Shown here in pieces: positions 27,646-39,449 of a stretch of 64,000 nt of DNA. The notes beneath the pieces are model-generated. The model did not search any database. It was given only the letters and a program-made list of their open reading frames with translations, and was not told the DNA's origin. The stretch is from an uncultured Halomonas sp. (GTDB lineage Bacteria; Pseudomonadota; Gammaproteobacteria; Pseudomonadales; Halomonadaceae). The position numbers and the translations under genes were made by a program. How positions within the stretch are numbered: the stretch's first letter is position 1; each line of letters begins with the position of its first letter. Location: positions 50,232 to 114,231 of the forward strand of contig NZ_CANLFS010000009.1 in assembly GCF_947490095.1 (NCBI RefSeq), given 5' to 3'.

Positions 27646-28790
27646 AACCGACCTTCCTGATCGCCGCCCTCACGGGCCTGACCCTGCTCGCCGGCTGTGC
27701 CGGCAACCAGGTGGAACCGCAGTACCCACCCACCGAGCTGAAGGAGCTCGCGACGAGCGTCGAACTGGCCAGCGCCTGGCGCGAGGGTGCCGGTGACGGC
27801 CTGGGGCACGCCGCCTACCCCATCGCCCCGGCCCGCGACGGTGACACCCTGTTTGCCGCCGACTACCGCGGTGAACTGTTCGCCTTCGACGCCGACGACG
27901 GCGACACTCGCTGGGAAACGGACCTCGATGTGCCGGTTTCCAGTGCCCTGACCGCGGTGGCCGGAGACCTCTATCTGGGCACCCGCAACGGTGAAGTGCT
28001 GGCGGTGAGCCAGCGCGATGGCAGCATACGCTGGCGTACCGACGTGTCCAGCGAGGTGCTGGCCGCGCCACAGCCCAATCAGCAGCTGCTGGTCGTGCAG
28101 AGCGTCGACGGCACCATCACCGCCCTGGACCGCTCCAGCGGCAATGAACGCTGGCGTTACCAGGCCAACCAGCCCTCGCTGACCCTGCGCGGTGCCGGCA
28201 CCCCCACTACCATCGACCCGGTGACCTTCGCCGGCTTCGCCAATGGCCGCCTGACCGCCATCGATAACCGCAACGGCCAGCCGCTGTGGGAACGGCGCAT
28301 CGCCGTGGCCCAGGGCCGCAGCGATATCGAACGCCTGGTGGACCTCGCCGGCCAGCCGGTGCTGACCCCCGACGGCCGCCTCTTCGTGACCAGCTATAAC
28401 GGTCGCCTGGTAGCCCTGGAGGCGACCCGCGGCGAGCCGCTTTGGGCCCGTGAGCTCTCCAGCTACCATACTCCCCTGATGATGGGCGACTTCCTGTTCG
28501 TGGTCGAGGAATCGGGCCGTATCCTGGCCCTGGCCGCCGACAGCGGCGACGAGATCTGGCGCAACACCGACCTGGAGGGTCGTGAGCCTACCTCTCCCGC
28601 CTTTGCCGATGGCAAGCTGGTATTCGGCGACTTCGACGGCTACCTGCATCTGATCGACGCCCGCAGCGGCGAAATGGTCGGTCGCGAACGCATCGACGGT
28701 TCCGGTATCGGCGTACGCCCGGTCACCGACGGTAATCGCATTCATGTGCTGGCCAATGACGGCACTCTCGAGACTCTGGATATCCGATGA
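27642..28790 (+). CDS. bamB: Outer membrane protein assembly factor BamB
   Basis: BamB (382 residues) is a lipoprotein of the BAM complex. Signal peptide with lipobox LLAGC (Cys19), then an eight-bladed PQQ-type beta-propeller. Repeats such as [37 protein letters not shown] and [18 protein letters not shown] show the A-x-D-x-x-x-G-x-x-x-W pattern. The conserved order yfgM-bamB-der, with 4-nt overlaps on both sides, implies one transcript. Confidence 0.96.
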   Translation: MKPTFLIAALTGLTLLAGCAGNQVEPQYPPTELKELATSVELASAWREGAGDGLGHAAYPIAPARDGDTLFAADYRGELFAFDADDGDTRWETDLDVPVSSALTAVAGDLYLGTRNGEVLAVSQRDGSIRWRTDVSSEVLAAPQPNQQLLVVQSVDGTITALDRSSGNERWRYQANQPSLTLRGAGTPTTIDPVTFAGFANGRLTAIDNRNGQPLWERRIAVAQGRSDIERLVDLAGQPVLTPDGRLFVTSYNGRLVALEATRGEPLWARELSSYHTPLMMGDFLFVVEESGRILALAADSGDEIWRNTDLEGREPTSPAFADGKLVFGDFDGYLHLIDARSGEMVGRERIDGSGIGVRPVTDGNRIHVLANDGTLETLDIR

Positions 28791-30190
28791 CACCCGTGAT
28801 CGCTCTGGTCGGCAGGCCCAATGTGGGCAAGTCGACCCTGTTTAACCGCTTGACCCGCACCCGCGATGCCCTGGTGGCCGATTTCCCGGGCCTGACCCGG
28901 GACCGCAAGTACGGCAACGGCATGCTCGGCGGCAAGGCCTATACGGTAATCGATACCGGCGGCATCAGCGGCGATGAGGCGGGTATCGATGCCGCCATGG
29001 CCGAGCAGTCCCTGGCCGCCATCGACGAGGCGGATATCGTGCTGTTCCTGGTCGATGCCCGCGCCGGCCTCAGTGTCGCCGACGAGGCCATCGCCAACCA
29101 CCTGCGCGTCAATCAGAAGAAGACCTGGCTGGTGGTCAACAAGACCGATGGCCTGGACGAAGACAGCGTCATCGCCGAGTTCTGGGAGCTGGGACTGGAC
29201 GCGCCGCGCCCCATCGCCGCCGCCCATGGCCGCAACGTCACCCTGCTGATCGACGAGGTGCTTTCGCCCTTCCCGGAGCGCGACGAGAGCATTCCGGCGG
29301 ACACCGGCACCAAGGGCATCCGCATCGGTGTCATCGGCCGCCCCAACGTCGGCAAGTCGACCCTCGTCAACCGTCTGCTTGGCGAAGAGCGGGTCGTGGT
29401 TTACGACGAGGCCGGCACCACTCGCGACGCCATCGAGATCCCCTTCGAGCGCCGCGGCAAGCCCTATGTGCTGGTGGACACCGCCGGCGTGCGACGCCGC
29501 AAGAATGTTCACGAGATCGCCGAGAAGTTCTCGATCATCAAGACCCTGGAGGCGATCAAGGAGTGCCATGTCGCCATCATGGTGCTCGACGCGCGCTCGG
29601 GACTCGTCGAGCAGGACCTGCACCTGCTCGACTATGTGCTGACCACCGGCCGTGCCCTGGTGCTGGCGGTGAACAAGTGGGATGGCCTGGAGAGCGAGGC
29701 CAAGGAGAAGATGCGCGCCGAGATCAAGCGTCGCCTGGGCTTCACCGACTACGCCGACCTGCACTTCATCTCGGCGCTGCACGGCACCGCGGTGGGCGAT
29801 CTCTATCCGTCGCTGGAGCGCGCCTTCGCCTCGGCCAATGCCCACTGGTCCACCAATCGCCTGACCAGCATCCTGCAGGACGCGGTGGAATCGCATCAGC
29901 CCCCCATGGTGCACGGACGCCGCATCAAGCTGCGCATGGCCCACCAGGGCGGCAGCAACCCGCCGATCATCGTGGTCCACGGCAATCAGACCGAATCGCT
30001 GCCCGAGGCCTATCGCCGCTACCTGACCAACACCTTCCGCAAGGTGCTCAAGGTGCGCGGCACGCCGATGCGCTTCGAGTTCCGCTCCGGCAAGAACCCC
30101 TACGACCCGATGGCGGGTGCCAGCGACCGCGAGAAGGCCAAGAAGCGCGAGCTATCGCGCACCAAGGAAGCCCGCAACAGCCGCCGGTAA
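28787..30190 (+). CDS. der: Ribosome biogenesis GTPase Der (EngA)
   Basis: Der (467 residues) has two tandem GTPase domains and a KH-like C-terminal domain and acts in 50S assembly. G1 motifs are [14 protein letters not shown] (near residue 8) and [15 protein letters not shown] (near 185). G3 motifs DTGG and DTAG, and G4 motifs NKTD and NKWD, are present. The C-terminus ends in a basic tail ([16 protein letters not shown]). Start overlaps bamB stop. Confidence 0.97.
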   Translation: MTPVIALVGRPNVGKSTLFNRLTRTRDALVADFPGLTRDRKYGNGMLGGKAYTVIDTGGISGDEAGIDAAMAEQSLAAIDEADIVLFLVDARAGLSVADEAIANHLRVNQKKTWLVVNKTDGLDEDSVIAEFWELGLDAPRPIAAAHGRNVTLLIDEVLSPFPERDESIPADTGTKGIRIGVIGRPNVGKSTLVNRLLGEERVVVYDEAGTTRDAIEIPFERRGKPYVLVDTAGVRRRKNVHEIAEKFSIIKTLEAIKECHVAIMVLDARSGLVEQDLHLLDYVLTTGRALVLAVNKWDGLESEAKEKMRAEIKRRLGFTDYADLHFISALHGTAVGDLYPSLERAFASANAHWSTNRLTSILQDAVESHQPPMVHGRRIKLRMAHQGGSNPPIIVVHGNQTESLPEAYRRYLTNTFRKVLKVRGTPMRFEFRSGKNPYDPMAGASDREKAKKRELSRTKEARNSRR

Positions 30191-30250
30191 GACCGCCCGG
30201 CCTCCCTCCCCGGTGACTCCCGCGCCCGACAATGTCCGTCTCGCGGGGCC

Positions 30251-30278
30251 GCACCGGGGACAGGCCCGTCCCCGGTGC
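30251..30278. terminator. Hairpin between convergent der and the DUF815 gene
   Basis: GCACCGGGGAC-AGGCCC-GTCCCCGGTGC is a perfect 11-bp stem in the 111-nt gap between converging genes. It lacks a T-run, so it may be a weak bidirectional terminator or a dispersed palindrome. Confidence 0.5.
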
Positions 30279-30301
30279 CTCCTGTCTCGAGGTGCTGGCC
30301 G

Positions 30302-31168
30302 CTACGCCCCCCGCAGGCGGTGGCGGCCCACCCAGTGGTTGGCAAACTGCCAGGCGCCGCGGCCGCTGCGGCCACCGCGCAGGGTGGCGAAGCGAATCGC
30401 CTCGGCCCGGGCCTCGGCGCCCCAGTCCTCGGGGCGGCCCAGCTGGGTGACCCAGTGACAGCACGCCTCCAGATAGACATCCTGATTGAAGGGATGGAAA
30501 CCCAGCCAGAGCCCGAAACGGTCGGAGAGCGAGATCTTCTCCTCCACGGCGTCGCCGTGATGCAGCTCGTCGCCCACCAGCCGGGATCCCTCGTTGTCGC
30601 TCATCGACTCCGGCAACAGGTGGCGACGATTGGACGTGGCGTAGAGGAGCACGTTGGGCGGCGGCCCGGTCAGGGCACCATCCAGCACGCTCTTCAGCGC
30701 CTTGTAGGCATCGTCGTGCCCCTCGAAGGAGAGGTCATCGCAATAGACCACGAAACGCTGGTCGTGGCGACGCAGCTGCTCCACCAGCACCGGCAGGCCG
30801 GAGAGGTCGTGGCGGTCCACCTGCACCAGGCGCAACCCCTCATCGGCCAGGCTATTGAGCAGGGCCCGGATCAGCGAGGACTTGCCGCTGCCCCGGGAGC
30901 CCCACAGCAAGGCATGGTTGGCGGGCAGCCCCTGCAGGAAGGCGCGGGTATTGTCGACCAGGGCCAGCTTCTGACGCTCGATGCCCAACAGGTCATCCAG
31001 GCTCAGCGCATCCCGGGCCGGCACCGGCAGCAGGCGCCCGCCCAGGGCATGACGCTGCCAGAGGGCGGCCACGTCCTGCGACCAGTCCACGTCCACCGGG
31101 GCCGGTGGCAGCCAGTGCTCTACACGATCCAGCAGGTGCAGCAGGCGGCGCGTCAACTCGGCATCCAT
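30302..31168 (-). CDS. DUF815 family P-loop ATPase
   Basis: A 288-residue AAA-like ATPase. Walker A is GSRGSGKSSLIRALLN (about 95-110). A Walker B-like strand follows (FVVYCDDLSFEG), and later NVLLYATSNRRHLLPE (sensor 1-like) and ISLSDRFGLWLGFHPF (arginine-finger region) are standard for DUF815. The start at 31168 has GGAGAAGGAG at ideal spacing; an upstream in-frame ATG at 31186 is inside that ribosome binding site. Its biological role is not known. It is divergent from the M48 protease gene. Confidence 0.88.
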   Translation of the reverse strand: MDAELTRRLLHLLDRVEHWLPPAPVDVDWSQDVAALWQRHALGGRLLPVPARDALSLDDLLGIERQKLALVDNTRAFLQGLPANHALLWGSRGSGKSSLIRALLNSLADEGLRLVQVDRHDLSGLPVLVEQLRRHDQRFVVYCDDLSFEGHDDAYKALKSVLDGALTGPPPNVLLYATSNRRHLLPESMSDNEGSRLVGDELHHGDAVEEKISLSDRFGLWLGFHPFNQDVYLEACCHWVTQLGRPEDWGAEARAEAIRFATLRGGRSGRGAWQFANHWVGRHRLRGA

Positions 31169-31300
31169 GATGTTCTCCTTCTCCATGTCGGTCTTTATCT
31201 AGTGTTGACCTTGCAGGCGTTACGGGTATCTTGTGGCGAACTCGGACCTCCGTCCAGCGTCTTATCGGCTGGATATCATCGCCCACCAAGGAGACCCGCC

Positions 31301-32104
31301 ATGCGCTGGCTCAAACCCCTCGCCGTCGGCGCGCTGTGCCTGACCGTCGCGGCCTGTACCACCTCGCCCACCGGGCGCCACCGCCTGACCCTGGCGTCCG
31401 ACGACCAGCTCGATCAAATGGGCACCCAGGCCTTCGAACAATACAAGCAGGAGCGCCCCATGGTGGGCGGCAGCACCCAGCGCTATGTGCAGTGCGTGGC
31501 CAATGCCCTGGTGAGCGCCCTGCCACCCCAGCAGCAACAGGCCCAGGACTGGCAGATCCGCGTCTTTGAGGATGAGTCGGCCAACGCCTTTGCCCTGCCC
31601 GGAGGCTACATGGGGGTCAACACCGGCCTGCTGACGGTCGCCAGCAACCAGGACCAGCTGGCCGCGGTGATCGGCCACGAGATCACCCACGTGCTGGCCC
31701 GCCACGCCAACGAGCGGGTCTCCACCCAGACCGCCACCCAGCTGGGGCTATCGGTACTCTCCACGGCGGCGGGCCTCGAAGGGGCGGGCGGCGAACAGCT
31801 CATGGGCGCCCTCGGCCTGGGCGCTCAGTACGGCATCCTGATGCCCTTCTCTCGGCGCCACGAGAGCGAGGCCGACGAGCTGGGCGTCTACTTGATGGCG
31901 GAGGCGGGCTTCGACCCCCGCGCCAGCCTGACGCTATGGGAGAACATGAGTGCCCAGGGCGGTGCCCAGCCGCCGGCCTGGATGTCCAGCCACCCCAGCC
32001 ACGGCCAGCGCACCCAGGACCTGCAGGCGCACATGGGCGAGGCACTGGGACGCTACGAGCAGGCCCGCCAGGCCGGCCGCACCCCCAACTGCCCGAGGCC
32101 CTGA
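31301..32104 (+). CDS. M48 family metalloprotease, lipoprotein (LoiP/YggG-like)
   Basis: A 267-residue lipoprotein with lipobox VAAC (Cys19) and a zinc protease domain. The zinc motif HEITH is at about 126-130, the downstream glutamate ligand is in RRHESEADELG, and GGYMGVNTGLLTVASNQDQLA precedes it. Family members degrade misfolded envelope proteins. ATG 31301 has AAGGAG 8 nt upstream (CAAGGAGACCCGCC). A small membrane protein gene follows after 1 nt and is likely co-expressed. Confidence 0.93.
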   Translation: MRWLKPLAVGALCLTVAACTTSPTGRHRLTLASDDQLDQMGTQAFEQYKQERPMVGGSTQRYVQCVANALVSALPPQQQQAQDWQIRVFEDESANAFALPGGYMGVNTGLLTVASNQDQLAAVIGHEITHVLARHANERVSTQTATQLGLSVLSTAAGLEGAGGEQLMGALGLGAQYGILMPFSRRHESEADELGVYLMAEAGFDPRASLTLWENMSAQGGAQPPAWMSSHPSHGQRTQDLQAHMGEALGRYEQARQAGRTPNCPRP

Positions 32105-32105
32105 G

Positions 32106-32363
32106 ATGCTGAGACTCGGACTGCTGCTACTGATCATCCCGCTACTGGTACTGATGGGGGTCTACTTCTGGGAGTATTCGAGCGTGCGCGAGTGCACGCT
32201 CTCCGGCGGCCACTGGGACTACCTGGAAGGGATGTGCCGCGACGCCCCCCAGCCCTTCGCCTCCTGGCTGCAGCGCTACCCCTGGCTGGTCAACGGCGGC
32301 ATGCTGCTATCCCTGGTCGGCCTGGCGCTGTGCATGGTGGGGCTCTATACCCGGCGCCGCTAA
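32106..32363 (+). CDS. Small inner membrane protein, unrecognised
   Basis: An 85-residue protein with an N-terminal hydrophobic helix (about 3-22, RLGLLLLIIPLLVLMGVYF) and a second near the C-terminus (about 61-80, WLVNGGMLLSLVGLALCMVG). A short loop between them holds two cysteines (REC...GMC). It starts 1 nt after the protease stop, which supports it as a real, coupled gene. No function can be assigned; the two loop cysteines may form a disulfide in the periplasm. Confidence 0.75.
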   Translation: MLRLGLLLLIIPLLVLMGVYFWEYSSVRECTLSGGHWDYLEGMCRDAPQPFASWLQRYPWLVNGGMLLSLVGLALCMVGLYTRRR

Positions 32364-32367
32364 CCTC

Positions 32368-32410
32368 ACCTTTGGGGTCAGACCCCACACCTTTGGGGTC
32401 TGACCCCGAG
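32368..32410. repeat. Paired GGGGTC-GACCCC palindromes (REP-like)
   Basis: Two units 21 bp apart, each CACCTTTGGGGTC followed by one base (A, then T) and GACCCC: GGGGTCAGACCCC at 32374-32386 and GGGGTCTGACCCC at 32395-32407. The motif resembles palindromes dispersed in gammaproteobacteria and found near IS200-like REP-associated transposases. No such transposase is in the window. The unit lies between converging genes. Confidence 0.7.
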
Positions 32411-32432
32411 GGGGCCAAGGGGTCCGCTAATC

Positions 32433-34771
<2,339 letters not shown>

Positions 34772-34819
34772 GGGGTCTCCTCGCTCGGCCGGAACGCGAA
34801 TGAATGGCGGGAAATTCTA

Positions 34820-35923
34820 TCACGGCGTCGAGAGGCGCACCCAGCCGCCGGCCACCCGCGCGGCCTGCCCCTCCAGCTCGAGCATCAGCAGGCGCCGCTG
34901 GCATTCGGCGATGTCCAGCCCGGTCAGCCCCACCAGCACATCGGCCGGCGTCGGGCTGCCACTCAGCCAGCGCAATAGCGGGTCGCCATCCCCGTCATCG
35001 GCCTCGATACGCGACGCCACGGGCATCGTCGGGGCCTGCCATTGGGTCAGCTCGGAGAGGATGTCATCGACCTCGCGCACCAGCACCGCTCCCTGGCGGA
35101 TCAGCCGCAGACAGCCTCGGACCTGGGGGTTATGCAGCGAACCGGGCAGGGCGAACACCTCGCGGCCCTGCTCCCCGGCCAGCCGGGCGCTGACCAGCGA
35201 GCCGCTCTGCTCGGCGGCCTCTACCACCAGCACGCCCCAGGAGAGCCCGGTGACGATGCGGTTGCGGCGGGGAAAGAAACCGGCACGGGCCGGGGTGCCG
35301 GGCGGATGCTCCGAGAGCAGCAACCCGCCCGGCTGTTCCCGCAGCCGTTCATGCAGGCGGTGGTGGCGCGGCGGATAGACGACGTCGATGCCGCAGCCAA
35401 GTACCGCCACGCTGACGCCTCCGGCGTCCAGGGCGGCCTGCTGGGCGGCGGCATCGATCCCCAGCGCCATGCCGCTGACCACGCACCAGCCCCGAGCGGC
35501 CAGCTCCCGGGCGAAGGCGCCGGCATTGGTCAGCCCCTCACGGGTCGCGCGTCGCGACCCCACCATGGCCAGCTTGGGAGGCGCCAGGCTGGCGATATCC
35601 CCCCAGCCCCACAGCAGCGGTGGTGGGTCGGCGATCTCGGACAACAGGTCGGGCCAGGCAGGATGCCCCGCATGGAGCAGGTGATGGTCGGCGGAGGCCG
35701 CGGACCAGGCCAGGGCGGCATCCACGCTGGCGGCGAGTGGACTGCGGGCGGGATGGTCGAGCCACAACCGCAGCGCCGTGGCGGCTTCTCTCGGCAACAC
35801 GGCCAACCAGCCATCGGGCCAGGCCGGCCGCCGGGCAATCAGCTCGGCCAACCGGCTCGCCCCGAGCCCCGGCAGGCTCGTCAGGGCCAACCACTCCCGA
35901 ACTCCCGGGACCGGCGACGACAT
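34820..35923 (-). CDS. dprA: DNA processing protein DprA (Smf)
   Basis: DprA (367 residues) loads RecA on incoming single-stranded DNA during transformation. An N-terminal SAM-like helical region (WLALTSLPGLGASRLAELIA) is followed by a Rossmann-like domain with AMVGSRRATREGLTNAGAFA, GMALGIDAAAQQAALDAGG, FPRRNRIVTGLSWG and EAAEQSGSLVSARLA, all DprA signatures. A winged-helix DML1-like C-terminus is present (about 300-367). The LysM gene that often lies between dprA and def in Pseudomonas is absent. Confidence 0.94.
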   Translation of the reverse strand: MSSPVPGVREWLALTSLPGLGASRLAELIARRPAWPDGWLAVLPREAATALRLWLDHPARSPLAASVDAALAWSAASADHHLLHAGHPAWPDLLSEIADPPPLLWGWGDIASLAPPKLAMVGSRRATREGLTNAGAFARELAARGWCVVSGMALGIDAAAQQAALDAGGVSVAVLGCGIDVVYPPRHHRLHERLREQPGGLLLSEHPPGTPARAGFFPRRNRIVTGLSWGVLVVEAAEQSGSLVSARLAGEQGREVFALPGSLHNPQVRGCLRLIRQGAVLVREVDDILSELTQWQAPTMPVASRIEADDGDGDPLLRWLSGSPTPADVLVGLTGLDIAECQRRLLMLELEGQAARVAGGWVRLSTP

Positions 35924-36111
35924 GCCTGGCCTCAGCGCCGGACGGCGCCGAGCGCGCGCCGCCTCTTGTCGCTCGCTCGCTGCCTCATCCTCGCCCTCCC
36001 GCGCGTCATCGCGCCGATGCCATGGAACGCCGCCGGCATGTTATAGTCTGATGTTATCGACGTGTTGCGACGCAGGCCCTAGCGCTGTCGTGCGCATCAC
36101 ACCTAGAATAG

Positions 36112-36130
36112 TGTCATTGTGTAAATGACA
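36112..36130. promoter_or_regulatory. Inverted repeat before def
   Basis: TGTCATT-GTGTA-AATGACA is a perfect 7-bp inverted repeat just downstream of a -10-like TAGAAT (36104-36109) and 22 nt before the def start. It may be an operator or an mRNA hairpin next to the ribosome binding region. No known regulator is recognised. Confidence 0.45.
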
Positions 36131-36152
36131 GCATAACGGTGAACCCAACGCC

Positions 36153-36665
36153 ATGGCCAAATTACCTATCCTCGAATTTCCCGACGAGCGCCTGCGTACC
36201 AAGGCGGTGCCGGTGGAAACGGTCGACGACGAGGTGCGCCGGCTGGTCGACGATATGCTGGAGACCATGTACGACGCCCGGGGCATCGGCCTGGCCGCTA
36301 CCCAGGTGGACGTGCACCGCCGCGTGATCGTCATGGACGTCAGCGACGAACGCAACGCCCCTCTGGTGCTGATCAACCCCGAGTTCACGCCGGTCGGCGA
36401 CGAACGCGAGCCGCTGCAGGAAGGCTGCCTGTCGATCCCCGAGTACTACGCCGACGTGCCCCGGGCCCTGCGCGTCCACCTCAAGGCCCTGGACCGTGAC
36501 GGCCAGCCCTATGAGCTGGAGGCCGACGGCCTGCTGGCCCACTGCATCCAGCACGAGCACGACCATCTCGAGGGCATCCTGTTCGTCGACTATCTCTCGT
36601 CGCTCAAGCGTGACCGGGTGCTCAAGAAGATGCAGAAGCGCCACAAGATGCTTCAGGACGCCTGA
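36153..36665 (+). CDS. def: Peptide deformylase
   Basis: Def (170 residues) removes the formyl group from nascent proteins. All three motifs are intact: GIGLAATQ (about 44-51), EGCLS with metal ligand Cys92, and QHEHDHLEG with His134, Glu135 and His138. Length matches the gammaproteobacterial type I enzyme. It starts def-fmt-rsmB-(dodecin)-trkA-trkH, divergent from dprA. Confidence 0.97.
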   Translation: MAKLPILEFPDERLRTKAVPVETVDDEVRRLVDDMLETMYDARGIGLAATQVDVHRRVIVMDVSDERNAPLVLINPEFTPVGDEREPLQEGCLSIPEYYADVPRALRVHLKALDRDGQPYELEADGLLAHCIQHEHDHLEGILFVDYLSSLKRDRVLKKMQKRHKMLQDA

Positions 36666-36686
36666 GTCCACATTTTCGACTCCCCC

Positions 36687-36715
36687 GAAGGCCGGCGCCG
36701 CAAGCGTCGGCCTTC
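36687..36715 (+). terminator. Hairpin between def and fmt
   Basis: GAAGGCCGGCGC-CGCAA-GCGTCGGCCTTC is a 12-bp stem with one G-T pair. It is followed by GTCGTTC, not a clean T-run, so it may attenuate rather than end transcription. Confidence 0.5.
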
Positions 36716-36775
36716 GTCGTTCAGGGCAAGCTCCGTTATCATGGGGAGATATCCACCTACGGCCAGGCAGGCTCA

Positions 36776-37765
36776 ATGTCCCGACCCCTAAATATTCTCT
36801 TCGCCGGCACCCCCGACTTCGCCGCCGAAAGCCTTGCGGCGCTGCTGGCCAGCGACCACCGCATCGTCGCCGTCTATACCCAGCCCGACCGCCCCGCCGG
36901 TCGCGGCCGCAAGCTGACGCCGAGCCCCGTCAAGCAGCACGCCCTCGCGCATGGGCTGCCGGTGTACCAACCCGAAAGCCTCAAGTCCGCCGAGAGCCAG
37001 GCCGAGCTGGCGGCCCTCGACGTCGATATCATGGTAGTGGTGGCCTATGGCCTGATTCTGCCGCAGGCGGTGCTCGATATACCGCGACTCGGCTGTCTCA
37101 ACATCCACGCCTCGCTGCTGCCCCGCTGGCGAGGCGCCGCGCCCATTCAGCGCGCCATCGAGGCCGGCGATACCGAAAGCGGCGTTACCATCATGCAAAT
37201 GGATGCCGGGCTGGATACCGGCGACATGCTGCTGGTCAGGCCCACGCCCATTACCTCCACCACCACCGGCGGCGAGCTTCACGATCGGCTGGCGGCGCTC
37301 GGCGGCGAGGCGATCGTCGAGGCACTGGATGCCCTGGCGGCGGGCGGCCTGACCGCCACTCCTCAGCCCGAGGCCGGCGTGACCTATGCCGCCAAGCTCT
37401 CCAAGGCCGAGGCCGAACTGGACTTTGGCCAGCCGGCGGCGGCACTCGCCGCCCGGGTCCTCGCCTTCAACCCCTGGCCGGTGGCCTGGTGCGCCTTCGA
37501 CGCCGACCGCCTGCGCCTGCTGCTGGCCGAGGCCAGTGACCTCGCCGATAACGAGCCTCCCGCCGCGCCCGGCACCCTGCTCGCATCTGATGACGACGCG
37601 CTGCGCATCGCCTGTGGCCCCGCCGGCGACCAGGTGCTGCGAGTGACCCGCGCCCAGCTACCCGGCGGCAAGGCGCTGCCCGTCAAGGATCTGCTGCGCG
37701 CCCGAGCCGACCGTTTCCCCCCCGGCCTGCGCCTGGGCCACCACCACGAGGAGTCCTCGTCATGA
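36776..37765 (+). CDS. fmt: Methionyl-tRNA formyltransferase
   Basis: Fmt (329 residues) formylates initiator Met-tRNA. The N-terminal formyltransferase domain has [17 protein letters not shown], the catalytic region [20 protein letters not shown] and [15 protein letters not shown]-terminal OB-like domain from about 205 binds tRNA ([30 protein letters not shown]). It pairs functionally with the upstream def. The stop overlaps rsmB ATG by 4 nt. Confidence 0.97.
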   Translation: MSRPLNILFAGTPDFAAESLAALLASDHRIVAVYTQPDRPAGRGRKLTPSPVKQHALAHGLPVYQPESLKSAESQAELAALDVDIMVVVAYGLILPQAVLDIPRLGCLNIHASLLPRWRGAAPIQRAIEAGDTESGVTIMQMDAGLDTGDMLLVRPTPITSTTTGGELHDRLAALGGEAIVEALDALAAGGLTATPQPEAGVTYAAKLSKAEAELDFGQPAAALAARVLAFNPWPVAWCAFDADRLRLLLAEASDLADNEPPAAPGTLLASDDDALRIACGPAGDQVLRVTRAQLPGGKALPVKDLLRARADRFPPGLRLGHHHEESSS

Positions 37766-39129
37766 GCCAGCCGTCCTCAACCGGCAAATCCCGCCGCACC
37801 GCCCCCCGCGGGCTGAAGAACGATGGCGGCCTGGCGGTGCGCGCCGCCGCCGCCCGCGCCCTGGTGCCGGTTATCACCGGCAAGGGTTCCCTCGCCGGCC
37901 TCGATGAGCACCAGGTCGTGGCCCGCGACCGGGCCCTGTTCAAGGCGCTGTGCTATGGCGTATGCCGTACCCTGCCACGCCTCGAGGCACTGACCGGCAG
38001 GCTGCTGAACAAGTCCTTCAAGGCCCGTGACGCCGATATCCAGGCGCTGCTGCTGCTGGGCATCTACCAGCTGCTCTACCTGCGAGTCCCCGCTCACGCC
38101 GCCGTGGGCGAGACCGCCGGCGCCGCTCGCCTCATGGGCAAGGAGTGGGCCACCCGGGTCCTCAACGGCTGCCTGCGTCGCCTGCAGCGTGAGTCCGACG
38201 CCCTCCAGGCGAAAGTGGACCACGACCCGGCGGTGGCGCTACTGCATCCCCAATGGCTGCTCGACTCCCTGCGCCGGGCCTGGCCGGACGACTGGCAGGC
38301 CGTGGCCGAGGCCAACAACGCCCCCGGCCCCATGACGCTGCGGGTCAATCGCCGCCACGGCGACCGCGAGGCCTACCTCGAGCGCCTGACCGCGGCGGGC
38401 CTCGAGGGGCGCCTGTGCGCCCACGCCCCGGATGGCATCACCCTGGAGACGCCCTGCGATGTCTTCGAGCTACCCGGCTTCGAGGACGGCCACGTCAGTG
38501 TTCAGGACGAGGCCGCTCAGCTCGCCACGGTGCTGCTGGGCCCGGCCCTGGCCCCTCGCCCCGGCACCCGGGTGCTGGACGCCTGCTGTGCCCCGGGCGG
38601 CAAGACCAGCCACCTGCTGGAGGTCTTCGATGTCGACATGCACGCCGTGGACAGCGACGCCGAGCGTCTGGCTCGAGTCGAGGACGCCCTTCAGCGCCTC
38701 GGCCTGAAGGCGCGCCTGGCCCACGGTGACGCCACCGCCCGGGACTGGTGGGACGCCACATCCTTCGAGGCGATCCTGCTCGACGCCCCCTGCTCGGGTA
38801 GCGGCGTGATTCGTCGCCACCCGGATATCAAGCGCCTGCGTCGGGCCTCGGATATCGAGTCGCTGGCCGCGCTGCAGGCACGCCTGCTCGACAACCTCTG
38901 GGCGCTGCTGAGCCCCGGCGGGACCCTGCTCTATGCCACCTGCTCGGTACTGCCCGAGGAAAACAGCGAGCAGATTGCCGCCTTCCTGGAGCGCACCCCG
39001 GATGCCGAGGCGACCACACCCGATGATGTGGCCTGGGGCCGGCCCGCCGGCGCCGGGCGCCAGCTGCTGCCGGAGCCCGACAGCCACGACGGCTTCTTCT
39101 ATGCCAGACTGAGGAAGAAGCCAGACTGA
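37762..39129 (+). CDS. rsmB: 16S rRNA (cytosine-967-C5)-methyltransferase
   Basis: RsmB/Sun (455 residues) has an N-terminal NusB-like RNA-binding domain (to about 150, [20 protein letters not shown]) and a SAM-dependent catalytic domain. SAM motif I is [16 protein letters not shown]; the catalytic cysteines are in [16 protein letters not shown] and [10 protein letters not shown]. The C-terminus ARLRKKPD lies in the first units of a 17-bp tandem repeat. With only one unit the frame would end ARLRKK at a TAG, so the last two residues are a product of the repeat expansion. Confidence 0.96.
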   Translation: MSQPSSTGKSRRTAPRGLKNDGGLAVRAAAARALVPVITGKGSLAGLDEHQVVARDRALFKALCYGVCRTLPRLEALTGRLLNKSFKARDADIQALLLLGIYQLLYLRVPAHAAVGETAGAARLMGKEWATRVLNGCLRRLQRESDALQAKVDHDPAVALLHPQWLLDSLRRAWPDDWQAVAEANNAPGPMTLRVNRRHGDREAYLERLTAAGLEGRLCAHAPDGITLETPCDVFELPGFEDGHVSVQDEAAQLATVLLGPALAPRPGTRVLDACCAPGGKTSHLLEVFDVDMHAVDSDAERLARVEDALQRLGLKARLAHGDATARDWWDATSFEAILLDAPCSGSGVIRRHPDIKRLRRASDIESLAALQARLLDNLWALLSPGGTLLYATCSVLPEENSEQIAAFLERTPDAEATTPDDVAWGRPAGAGRQLLPEPDSHDGFFYARLRKKPD

Positions 39130-39171
39130 GGAAGAAGCCAGACTGAGGAAGAAGTCAGACTGAGGAAGAAG
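39104..39171. repeat. 17-bp tandem repeat (4 copies) over the rsmB 3' end
   Basis: Units CCAGACTGAGGAAGAAG lie at 39104-39120, 39121-39137, 39138-39154 and, with one change (T for C at the first base), 39155-39171. Unit 1 is coding, and the rsmB stop TGA is in unit 2. TAG follows directly after unit 4. Confidence 0.97.
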
Positions 39172-39374
39172 TAGGGCCGGTAAGCCGAAGACGCATCGGG
39201 CATGATGCTGGCGCCCAGCTCTATGCCCGGTGCGCTGAGGCCTACTCGATGCCCGGTGCGCTGAGGCCTACTCGATGCCCGGTGCACTGAGGCCTACTCG
39301 ATGCCCGGTGCGCTGAGGCCTGCTCGATGCCCGGTGCGCTGGCGCTTACCGGGCCTACGAATGAGGATGGCCCC
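39172..39374. repeat. REP/BIME-like cluster with 26-bp tandem repeats
   Basis: This non-coding stretch holds a 26-bp unit starting ATGCCCGGTGCGCTGAGG repeated at 39223, 39249, 39275 and 39301, then a fifth start at 39327 that continues as a full imperfect palindrome (TGCCCGGTGCGCTGG, then CGCTTACCGGGCCTAC). An inverted relative, GGGCCGGTAAG...GCATCGGGCA, lies at about 39174-39203. Form and sequence resemble bacterial REP palindromes in a BIME-like array. No gene is seen here. Confidence 0.8.
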
Positions 39375-39423
39375 ATTCACCATTCACCATTCACCATTCA
39401 CCATTCACCATTCACCATTCACC
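39375..39423. repeat. Heptanucleotide repeat (ATTCACC)x7
   Basis: Seven perfect copies of ATTCACC at 39375-39423, followed by decayed copies (ACTCACT, ATCCACC), end 18 nt before the dodecin ribosome binding site. Slippage here would change the promoter or leader of the dodecin gene by 7 nt steps. Confidence 0.97.
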
Positions 39424-39449
39424 ACTCACTATCCACCGCTGGAGGTATC

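Noticed and set aside
39223..39341. Possible CRISPR array (26-bp regular repeats)
   Set aside because: Units are directly adjacent with no spacers, and no cas gene is in the window; it fits a REP-derived tandem repeat.
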